From CAADGU01 sp964467705 (lineage in GTDB: Bacteria > Chloroflexota > Anaerolineae > Promineifilales > Promineifilaceae): a stretch of DNA of 28,100 nt. The stretch's first letter is position 1; each line of letters starts with the position of its first letter. The DNA lies in contig CAYXUZ010000078.1 in the NCBI GenBank assembly GCA_964467705.1, forward strand, positions 1 through 28,100, written 5' to 3'. Positions 22,483 through 28,100 of this stretch are shown piece after piece. The notes beneath the pieces are model-generated. The model had not been told where the DNA came from, did not search any database, and saw nothing but the letters and a program-made list of their open reading frames with translations. Both the position numbers and the translations under genes were made by a program.

Positions 22483-23826
22483 TTATTCGCCTTCTGGCGC
22501 AGGTGTGACCGGTATTTCGGGGGTTGCTGTTGGTTCGGTGTAAAAGATGGGGTCCAGGCGTGGCGTTTCCGGCGTGCGGCCACGATCAAACTCGGTAAAG
22601 GTGAGATTGCCGGTGAGACGGCCGTCAATGAAGCTGGATAACTGCTGTTGTTTGGCCTGGGTAATGGCGGCTTCGCTTAACGGCCGTGTTTCCCGCCCTG
22701 ACACCATAATCAGGTAATACCGATTTGTCTCCTCATCTACCGCTTGCACAATAACGGCCGTAGGCTCATCCAGTGGTTGTGTGAAGATGGCGGCGGCGGC
22801 ATCTGTACCAAAAGATTGCTCCACTTCAGCTTCTGTGCGCCAAAGTATCTCCGATACGACCGGATTAGAAGTGGCCTCCGGATCAAACGGCTGGCTGCGT
22901 AGTTCATTCCATGTTTGTAGAAAACCATTGGTCTCCACAAGTGCCTGGGCTTCATTGGCATCTTCTTCGGTGTCAAAGGCCATAAAGTAAAAACTGGCAT
23001 GTGGCGCTTCCGCAGATAAGTTGAACTCTTCTGCCAAAACATCTGCCAGCTTTTCCCGATAAAGCTGTAAACGAACATATTCCCGATACTGGGCTTCGCT
23101 GATACCCAATTCCCGGTACTGCGCCAACAAGTCGGCCAGTTGTTCCTGAAAAGCGGATTCCGATACAGGTGTCGCTGTAGGTTGCGGCGTGCCAGTTGGC
23201 CCTAGCGTCGGTGTGGGAAAGGGGGTGTTGGTGGGCAGCAGTTCGGTGATCACGGCCGTGGGAATGGGCGTGATAGACGGCGTGGGCATAATCGTTTCCG
23301 TCGGCGTGGGGAACGGTGTGGGCGATTGCCCACCAAAGAAATTAAATGACTCGCCAATGGCTTCATCCACCTCAGCGTCTGTCACCGTAATCCCCCGATC
23401 ACCGGCAGCCTGTAAAACAATGACATCTTCCGCCATCTGATTCAAAACCGTTTGCCCCATCAGGTCTGGTTGCAGCAGTTCGTTAATTAGCTGTCCATAA
23501 AACTGTTGGATTAAGCCCACATCTCCAAACGATTCAAGCTGATTTTCCAGCAGCAAGATACGCTGCGCCCTCTCCAAACGTACCCGATCTTGCCATTCAC
23601 GTAGGCTGATGCTGTCACCGCTGACTTCAGCCACAGCCCGGTTGGGCGATATAAACACCTCATTGACGAGGGCAACCAGCAGTACCAACAGTAAAATACC
23701 GCCGACAACGGCCGTTGCTATATAAATGGTGCGCTTTTGTTCCCGTTCCTTCCGGGCCATCAACACTTCTTTACGGGATTGACGTTGTTGGTCTTCGCCA
23801 ACCGTTTTCGTTTGCTTCTTGGTCAT
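22483..23826 (-). CDS. Membrane-anchored SurA/PrsA-like peptidyl-prolyl isomerase
   Basis: A 447-residue predicted extracytoplasmic foldase that helps secreted proteins fold. Residues 1-32 are basic and cytoplasmic, 33-59 form a transmembrane anchor (TIYIATAVVGGILLLVLLVA), and 64-165 form a SurA-type N-terminal helical domain (VAEVSGDSISLREWQDRVRL). Unusually, a Pro/Thr-rich linker (about 168-222, SPTPFPTPTE and similar) is inserted into the chaperone region before more helices (224-270). A parvulin-like domain follows (about 274-395, with ASFYFMAFDTEEDANEAQAL and YYLIMVSGRETRPL). The catalytic parvulin residues are not obvious, so isomerase activity is uncertain. It lies 42 bases after rpsR, with a hairpin between them. 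The weak GGAAG before the ATG is the only ribosome binding site seen. Confidence 0.82.
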   Translation of the reverse strand: MTKKQTKTVGEDQQRQSRKEVLMARKEREQKRTIYIATAVVGGILLLVLLVALVNEVFISPNRAVAEVSGDSISLREWQDRVRLERAQRILLLENQLESFGDVGLIQQFYGQLINELLQPDLMGQTVLNQMAEDVIVLQAAGDRGITVTDAEVDEAIGESFNFFGGQSPTPFPTPTETIMPTPSITPIPTAVITELLPTNTPFPTPTLGPTGTPQPTATPVSESAFQEQLADLLAQYRELGISEAQYREYVRLQLYREKLADVLAEEFNLSAEAPHASFYFMAFDTEEDANEAQALVETNGFLQTWNELRSQPFDPEATSNPVVSEILWRTEAEVEQSFGTDAAAAIFTQPLDEPTAVIVQAVDEETNRYYLIMVSGRETRPLSEAAITQAKQQQLSSFIDGRLTGNLTFTEFDRGRTPETPRLDPIFYTEPTATPEIPVTPAPEGE

Positions 23827-23835
23827 ATTCTTCCA

Positions 23836-23870
23836 AAGGAATTGAGGAATGACTGTTTCCTCAGTTCCTT
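23836..23870 (-). terminator. Hairpin between rpsR and the foldase gene
   Basis: AAGGAA-T-TGAGGAA (23836-23849) pairs with 23857-23870, one mismatch, seven-base loop. It overlaps the rpsR stop and probably ends or attenuates the ribosomal-protein transcript before the foldase gene. Confidence 0.55.
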
Positions 23871-24090
23871 ATTCTTGCACAAAGGGCACCAACGCCAAAT
23901 GACGCGCACGTTTAATCGCCTGGGCCAATTCTCGTTGGTGTTTGGCGCAGACCCCTGTCTGACGGCGCGGCCGAATACGGCCAAATTCATTCACGTAACG
24001 CAACATCTGATCAGCTTGTTTGTAATCAATTACTCTATTTTTATCGGCGCAAAAGGGACAACTCTTCTTGCGCACTTTTTGTTCATTCAT
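23869..24090 (-). CDS. rpsR: 30S ribosomal protein bS18
   Basis: Part of the 30S platform, where it pairs with bS6. The 73-residue sequence carries CPFCADKNRVIDYKQADQML, RRQTGVCAKHQRELAQAIKR and ARHLALVPF. It keeps a CxxC plus a third Cys (C11, C14, C48) and a His (H51), the zinc-binding form of S18. Its ATG lies inside the end of ssb with an eight-base overlap, and GGAGG (24096-24100) is placed five bases upstream within ssb, so the two are translationally linked. Confidence 0.97.
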   Translation of the reverse strand: MNEQKVRKKSCPFCADKNRVIDYKQADQMLRYVNEFGRIRPRRQTGVCAKHQRELAQAIKRARHLALVPFVQE

Positions 24091-24433
24091 CGTAACCTCC
24101 GGTGTCGGTTAAAACAATTAAATCATGGGCCACCACTTCTGTGCGGAAATGTTTCCGCCCCTGAGAGTCTTCCCAGCTTCGTGTCTGCAAACGACCTTCA
24201 ACATAAACATATTGCTCATGTCCAATGCGTTTTTCGCAGATCTCGGCTAGGTTACCCCAGGCGACCACATTAAACCACTCAGTTTCTTCGTGGTGTTCAC
24301 CTTCCGATGACGTCCAACTGCGGGATGTGGCCAGGCTAAAAGTGGCTACTGCTCGGCCGGCAGGGGTATGCCGCACTTCAGGTTGATTATCTACCCAGCC
24401 AATGAGCATTACTTTGTTTAGCCCTCGGTTCAT
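24083..24433 (-). CDS. ssb: Single-stranded DNA-binding protein, short form
   Basis: Binds and protects single-stranded DNA during replication, repair and recombination. The OB fold is complete: LNKVMLIGWVDNQPEVRHTP, AVATFSLATSRSW, EWFNVVAWGNLAEICEK and YVYVEGRLQTRSWEDSQGRK. At 116 residues it stops right after the OB fold (LIVLTDTGGYDE). The flexible tail and the acidic DDDIPF-like tip that recruit partner proteins in most bacteria are missing. The genome may hold a second, full-length SSB. It lies in the conserved rpsF-ssb-rpsR order. GGGAG six bases before the ATG supports the start. Confidence 0.95.
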   Translation of the reverse strand: MNRGLNKVMLIGWVDNQPEVRHTPAGRAVATFSLATSRSWTSSEGEHHEETEWFNVVAWGNLAEICEKRIGHEQYVYVEGRLQTRSWEDSQGRKHFRTEVVAHDLIVLTDTGGYDE

Positions 24434-24448
24434 GGCGCTCTCCCATCC

Positions 24449-24482
24449 AGACCCTAAAGGTTTTCACAAACCCTTAGGGTCT
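24449..24482 (-). other. Hairpin between rpsF and ssb
   Basis: AGACCCTAA-A-GG (24449-24460) pairs with CC-C-TTAGGGTCT (24471-24482) around a ten-base loop. It lies in the 52-base gap inside the operon, so it may trim or attenuate the message between rpsF and ssb. It shares the CCCTAAGGG core with the hairpin at 22326-22368. Confidence 0.6.
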
Positions 24483-24485
24483 TAT

Positions 24486-24779
24486 TTAGACCTCTTTGCG
24501 CACAACCAGGAAACGCAGCAGATCTTCCACGTAACGCATGTTTCGCTCGGTATCGGCCACACGAGCGGGGTCCAGGTTGGCTTCAAAGAAGACGTAATAG
24601 CCCTGCTTGTGCTTTCTGATTTGGTAAGCGAGCTGCCGCATGCCCCAATGGTTGGCTACAGGTTTGGCTTCTTCGCCTTCACCATGGGTCAACCAGGTGG
24701 TTACGCGCTCAATTAACTCTTTGCGCGCGGCCTCTTCTAAATTGGGCTGAACAATAATAGTTACCTCGTACTCACGCAC
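24486..24779 (-). CDS. rpsF: 30S ribosomal protein bS6
   Basis: Binds the central domain of 16S rRNA together with bS18. The 97-residue protein has MREYEVTIIVQPNL at the start, WGMRQLAYQIRKHKQGYYVF in the middle and NMRYVEDLLRFLVVRKE at the end, all typical. It begins with GTG (24777-24779), eight bases after AAAGGAGG (24788-24795). An ATG nearby is out of frame. It is the first gene of rpsF-ssb-rpsR, with a divergent promoter region shared with sppA. Confidence 0.97.
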   Translation of the reverse strand: MREYEVTIIVQPNLEEAARKELIERVTTWLTHGEGEEAKPVANHWGMRQLAYQIRKHKQGYYVFFEANLDPARVADTERNMRYVEDLLRFLVVRKEV

Positions 24780-24944
24780 GTTGCATACCTCCTTTCCTTG
24801 GAATTACTCTAGCGAGCTTTGCCCTTTTTGCCAGACAATCTGGTTGTAAGAGCGGAAAGCAGCAGAAGTATAAAGTTGTTTGCTGTGCAACGGGGCGGGA
24901 TAATAACACAAATTACATTTTTCACAAGGGCAACATGAGTATTT

Positions 24945-24973
24945 TTTAACGGCTACGGCCGTCACCGTATAAT
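24945..24973 (+). promoter_or_regulatory. Promoter of sppA with ACGGCCGT in the spacer
   Basis: TATAAT at 24968-24973 is a perfect -10 box, 34 bases before the ATG. A weak -35 (TTTAAC, 24945-24950) lies 17 bases upstream. The octamer at 24955-24962 occupies the spacer, so anything that binds or modifies it could affect this promoter. The rest of the 227-base divergent gap (24780-25006) must also hold the rpsF promoter, which I could not fix. Confidence 0.55.
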
Positions 24974-25006
24974 TGCCTTTTGTTTTCTACTATTTTCCGA
25001 GGTGTT

Positions 25007-26077
25007 ATGAGTGAAGAACTAACCAATCCTGATTCAACTATAGCTGATACGGCCGTGCCCCCCGCACCACCAGCCCCCACCGTTATCCATGTCAAAAGCG
25101 ATGGCAACGGCCGTACCCCTGCCTGGGTATTGGTGGGCGTGAGTCTGGGCTTTTTGCTGCCAATGTGCGCCTGCGGTTTTCTGATGGTCACATTCTTTTT
25201 CAGCCTGGCGCTGGCGGGCAGCGCCAGCCCCGCCACCGGCTCCGGCGGTTTTGGTGATGCCGTGGCCATTGTGCGCGTGGAAGGGGCTATCACCCATAGC
25301 GATGATACCCAAAGCGCCCTCGGCGCTGTCAGCGGCACGGTGATCAACGATTTGCGCACGGCCGTCGCCGACGAGTCTGTCAAGGCAATCGTACTGCGGG
25401 TGGATAGCCCTGGCGGCACCGTCACCGGCTCTGCCCAAATCCACGATGCTCTGGCCGAAATAGAAAAACCGGTGGTCGTCAGCATGGCCGGCACGGCCGC
25501 TTCCGGCGGTTATTACGTCAGCGCCCCAGCCGACTATATCTTCGCCCGGCCAGACACCACCACCGGCAGCCTGGGCGTGGTGCTGACACTGTATAACGTG
25601 ACGGAGCTGATGGATAAAGTGGGGGTGGACGTAAACAGCATCACCAGCGGCCCTAACAAGACCATCGGCAATCCCTGGGAACCGTTGACGGCCGAACAAG
25701 AAGCTATTTTGCAATCCATCGCCGACGAGGCGTATGATGGGTTTGTGCAGGTGATTGTAGACGGCCGTAATCTGCCCGAAGATGAGGTGCGTGCGTTGGC
25801 CGACGGCCGTATCTACAGCGGCAGCCAGGCATTAGAACTGGGCCTGGTAGATGAATTGGGCGATCTGCAAGAGGCCATCAACAAAGCCGCCGATCTGGGC
25901 GGTATCACCGGCGAACCGCGCATTGTTGAATATGAGCACCTGCCCAGTTTTGGCGACCTTCTCGCCGGTTTCTCCTCACGCTTCAACCAGAGTGAAGCCG
26001 AGCAAACGTTGGAACTGGTCACAACCCTGATGACACCGCATATGGAATATCGCTACATCGGCCTCGGCGCAAACTGA
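25007..26077 (+). CDS. sppA: Signal peptide peptidase SppA, short (67K-half) type
   Basis: A membrane-bound serine protease that cuts left-over signal peptides and, in some bacteria, takes part in envelope stress defence. The 356-residue protein has an acidic/Pro-rich N-terminus with two octamer-encoded segments, one or two membrane helices (39-70, AWVLVGVSLGFLLPMCACGF), and the S49 peptidase domain: VAIVRVEGAI, VLRVDSPGGTVTGSAQI, the nucleophile S166 in GTAASGGYY, and the general base K218 in SGPNKTIGNPW. This Ser-Lys pair marks the single-domain SppA as in Gram-positives. The ATG at 25007 has GAGG four bases upstream and is preferred over a TTG at 24980. The GH99-like gene follows eight bases after the stop. 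Confidence 0.93.
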   Translation: MSEELTNPDSTIADTAVPPAPPAPTVIHVKSDGNGRTPAWVLVGVSLGFLLPMCACGFLMVTFFFSLALAGSASPATGSGGFGDAVAIVRVEGAITHSDDTQSALGAVSGTVINDLRTAVADESVKAIVLRVDSPGGTVTGSAQIHDALAEIEKPVVVSMAGTAASGGYYVSAPADYIFARPDTTTGSLGVVLTLYNVTELMDKVGVDVNSITSGPNKTIGNPWEPLTAEQEAILQSIADEAYDGFVQVIVDGRNLPEDEVRALADGRIYSGSQALELGLVDELGDLQEAINKAADLGGITGEPRIVEYEHLPSFGDLLAGFSSRFNQSEAEQTLELVTTLMTPHMEYRYIGLGAN

Positions 26078-26085
26078 AAGCAACC

Positions 26086-28029
26086 ATGATTTTACCGAAA
26101 AATCTGCACAACAGACGCAGACCCCTACTTCTAGGAGAAAAAATCAGGGCCACTTGTGTCATTCGTGGCCGTTTCTTCATATTGTTAGTGATCACTCTTT
26201 TGGCCGCGATGCTGTTACGGCCGTCAACCACTGCCCCGGCCGCCGCACAGGGCCAGACCAGACTGGTGTTGGCGTTTTATTATGCCTGGTACAGCCCTAA
26301 CTCGTTTGGCCCAGGCATCACCCCCTGGCAGCCACCCGCGCCGTACTATTCCACCGATGCCGGTGTCATCCAACGGCACGTCAGCCAGGCGCAGTCTGCG
26401 GGCATAGACGCTTTTGTGCAAAGCTGGTATGGCCCACAAACCGCCAACAACCAGACCGAGACCAACTTTCAAACGCTGCTCAACATCGCTGGCGGCAGTG
26501 GCTTCAAAGCGGCCGTAGATTTTGAAACGGCCAGCCCCTTTTTCGCCACCAACGATGACCGCATCAATGCCCTGCGTACCCTGTTGCAAACCCATGCCAC
26601 CCATCCCGCCTATCTGCGTGTGGATGGCAAACCCGTCATCTTCTTCTGGGCCAACTGGATTCTCACCCCGGCCGATTGGGTAACGATTCGCAGCGCCGTA
26701 GACCCGGATCGCAACTCCATCTGGATTGCCGAAGGGGGAAATACCAGCTACTTGAACTCCTTTGACGGGCTGCATCTGTATAACATTGCCTGGTCGAGTA
26801 ATCCGGCGGGCACGGCCGTGACCTGGGCCGCCAATACCCGTGCTGCTGCTGCCATCTATGGCGGTTACAAATACTGGGTGGCTACCGCCATGCCCGGTTG
26901 GGATGACACGCTGGTGGGGCGGGGGGACGCCGCCTTTACCCGTGACCGTAACAATGGCGCGTATTACCGTTCCAGCTTTGGCGGCGCGGCCGCCAGCGCC
27001 CCAGATATGATCATCATCACCTCGTTTAATGAGTGGCGCGAGGGCAGCAACATTGAGCCAAGCGTGGAGCATGGCGAGTTTTATTTGCAGCTCACGGCCG
27101 AACTGAGCGCCGGATTCAAGTCGGGGTCATTGCCTACCGTGCCCCTGCCAGGCACAGACCCCACCGCCGACCCCAATGCGTCGCCGACAGTGCCACCGGC
27201 CACGTTTACGCCCGGCCCCTCGCCGACGCCCACCCAAACAGCCTCGCCTGCGCCCACCTTGCCACCAACCAATACACCAGCGCCAACCAACACGCCCACA
27301 CCGATTGCCTCGCCGACGGCGAATGCCGACGGCCGTATCCTCTACACCATCCAACCGGGTGATACCCTGCTCACCATTGCCGACCGCTTTGGCGTCCCCA
27401 TCGCCGATTTGTACGCCTTCAACAACCTGACGCCGGACTCGCTGCTTTCGTTGGGGCAAGAAATTGTATTGGCTTATACCATATTGCCCGATGGGTCTAA
27501 GATGGTAGCTGGCTTTCCGCAGGCGCGGCAAAAGCCGGATGGCACGATTGTCCATATTGTGCAGAGCGGCGATACCATGTTTGGCATCGCGGCCACGTAT
27601 GCTCTGACGCTGGACGAACTGGTGGAAGTCAGCGGATTGGCCGCCGATGCTTTGTTGCAGGTGAGCCAGGAGGTCATCGTCGGCCACCAGCCGCAGCCCC
27701 AAGAGGTGGGCGGCTCTTCCACCGATGGCCGTGAAGCCGCCCTCTCCCTGACCGATGCCACCGCCGAACCAACCACTGCCCCATCGCCGACACACACACC
27801 GACAACGGCCGCGTACCCGGCGGCTACGGCCGTGCCACCCCAACCAACCGCTACGGTGCAAACAATCGTGAATGTACCGACATCTACTGTTGAACCAACG
27901 CCGGTCACGGCCGTGACCCCCGCCAGCGCTCCTTTCGATTTCAGCGCCATTTTGCCCTATGGCCTGGCCTTCATTGGCCTGCTATTCCTGGCCGGTGCCG
28001 GTATCCTCCTGCTTGCTCGGCGGCAGTGA
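26086..28029 (+). CDS. Cell-surface GH99/GH71-like glycoside hydrolase with two LysM domains
   Basis: A 647-residue envelope protein. Residues about 28-55 are a signal peptide (FFILLVITLLAAMLL, cut near PAAAQ). Residues 58-345 form a barrel like GH99 endo-alpha-mannosidases and their relatives: VLAFYYAWYSPNSFGPGITP at the start, then VIFFWANWI and TSFNEWREGSNIEPS (candidate catalytic Glu316/Glu319/Glu324). A Pro/Thr linker (350-412) leads to two LysM domains (418-463, YTIQPGDTLLTIADRFGV; 488-533, HIVQSGDTMFGIAATYAL), which bind peptidoglycan or similar glycans. Another Pro/Thr linker and a C-terminal membrane helix (about 620-643) end in ARRQ. The substrate is not known. The ATG at 26086 has only a poor ribosome binding site. 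A good AGGAG (26133-26137) stands before an ATC in frame, so the true start is open. Probably co-transcribed with sppA. Confidence 0.82.
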   Translation: MILPKNLHNRRRPLLLGEKIRATCVIRGRFFILLVITLLAAMLLRPSTTAPAAAQGQTRLVLAFYYAWYSPNSFGPGITPWQPPAPYYSTDAGVIQRHVSQAQSAGIDAFVQSWYGPQTANNQTETNFQTLLNIAGGSGFKAAVDFETASPFFATNDDRINALRTLLQTHATHPAYLRVDGKPVIFFWANWILTPADWVTIRSAVDPDRNSIWIAEGGNTSYLNSFDGLHLYNIAWSSNPAGTAVTWAANTRAAAAIYGGYKYWVATAMPGWDDTLVGRGDAAFTRDRNNGAYYRSSFGGAAASAPDMIIITSFNEWREGSNIEPSVEHGEFYLQLTAELSAGFKSGSLPTVPLPGTDPTADPNASPTVPPATFTPGPSPTPTQTASPAPTLPPTNTPAPTNTPTPIASPTANADGRILYTIQPGDTLLTIADRFGVPIADLYAFNNLTPDSLLSLGQEIVLAYTILPDGSKMVAGFPQARQKPDGTIVHIVQSGDTMFGIAATYALTLDELVEVSGLAADALLQVSQEVIVGHQPQPQEVGGSSTDGREAALSLTDATAEPTTAPSPTHTPTTAAYPAATAVPPQPTATVQTIVNVPTSTVEPTPVTAVTPASAPFDFSAILPYGLAFIGLLFLAGAGILLLARRQ

Positions 28030-28038
28030 AACACAGTT

Positions 28039-28076
28039 CATAATTCCTAATTCCTAATTCATAATTTCTCATTCCT
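28039..28076 (+). repeat. Short tandem TAATTCC/TAATTCA-type repeat
   Basis: Heptamer-like units TAATTCC, TAATTCC, TAATTCA, TAATTTC follow each other in the gap after the GH99-like gene. This resembles the short tandem heptamer repeats seen between genes in filamentous cyanobacteria. Confidence 0.6.
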
Positions 28077-28100
28077 ATGACCGAATCCACCCTCTTCAAA
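28077..28100 (+). CDS. Possible start of a further gene, cut by the window edge
   Basis: An open frame begins ATG ACC GAA TCC (MTESTLFK) and runs off the end. It follows the repeat with no clear ribosome binding site, so only the position suggests a gene. Confidence 0.35.

Larger units (their letters stand above)
183..27914. repeat. Dispersed palindromic octamer ACGGCCGT, 62 copies
   Basis: Hand count of exact ACGGCCGT. Start positions: 183, 313, 361, 731, 911, 1926, 2004, 2301, 2817, 3207, 3888, 4479, 4671, 4947, 5325, 5454, 6237, 6786, 7491, 8960, 9164, 9737, 9830, 11510, 11752, 12347, 12656, 12845, 13140, 14018, 14213, 14382, 14744, 15629, 15682, 16621, 17214, 17307, 17761, 17781, 19698, 20124, 21237, 21549, 21712, 21983, 22618, 22680, 22754, 23252, 23708, 24955, 25049, 25107, 25358, 25761, 25803, 26217, 26812, 27329, 27826, 27907. 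Roughly 0.6 are expected for this length at about 55% GC. Copies lie in all three codon phases (Thr-Ala-Val, x-Gly-Arg, or Arg-Pro) and in non-coding DNA, so the constraint is on DNA and not on protein. Single-mismatch relatives (for example ending CCGA or CCGC) are clearly rarer. It resembles cyanobacterial HIP1 in behaviour but not in sequence. A few copies may have been missed. Confidence 0.93.

Noticed and set aside
23189..23440. Val/Gly-rich plus-strand frame opposite the foldase linker
   Set aside because: It is the complement of the PTPT-type linker codons and has no independent support.
1..28100. CRISPR array, tRNA, rRNA, transposase or phage genes
   Set aside because: I read for regularly spaced repeats, cloverleaf arms and transposase motifs and found none.

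Overview
The window looks like a chromosomal segment of a free-living Chloroflexota bacterium, probably Anaerolineae, Ardenticatenia or a relative. This rests on gene style, not on a marker-gene search: large secreted beta-propeller proteins, Pro/Thr linkers on surface proteins, a solute-binding/VWA fusion, an IFLPLI-type motif, an rpsF-ssb-rpsR operon, and a DtxR-FeoA regulator next to a FeoB encoded by two genes. I see no rRNA, tRNA, CRISPR array, insertion sequence or phage module.

Layout. 0-7.8 kb (+): a zinc histone-deacetylase-like hydrolase, a giant 2009-residue acidic TPR protein full of DWL-type motifs, and nucleoside diphosphate kinase. 7.8-12 kb (-): a large secreted double-propeller protein, then rsfS, which appears to start at a non-AUG codon. 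12-17.4 kb (+): a membrane-anchored solute-binding/VWA protein, then an iron operon made of a membrane-tethered DtxR-like regulator with two FeoA-like domains, the FeoB GTPase half and the FeoB membrane half. An inverted repeat in front of this operon is a candidate operator. 17.4-21.1 kb (-): an accessory block with a GH13 enzyme (interrupted by a 10-N assembly gap), a DUF2071 protein, a VOC protein, an orphan VOC C-terminus, and an SRPBCC protein that has lost its middle. 21.1-22.3 kb (+): a WYL regulator behind a good promoter and a perfect inverted repeat. 22.4-24.8 kb (-): rpsF-ssb-rpsR followed by a membrane-anchored SurA-like foldase. 24.9-28.1 kb (+): SppA peptidase, a secreted GH99-like/LysM protein, and the first codons of another gene.

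The strongest genome-level signal is the palindromic octamer ACGGCCGT. I counted 62 copies by eye in 28.1 kb, where chance predicts fewer than one. It occurs in genes in all three reading frames and in intergenic DNA, and it is scarce across the accessory block at 17.8-21.2 kb. It behaves like a counterpart of the cyanobacterial HIP1 octamer.

The most interesting protein-level items are the acidic DWL-motif protein bracketed by TPR domains, and the iron operon, where regulator, FeoA-like domains and the two FeoB halves are rearranged into a possible membrane-localised sensing unit.
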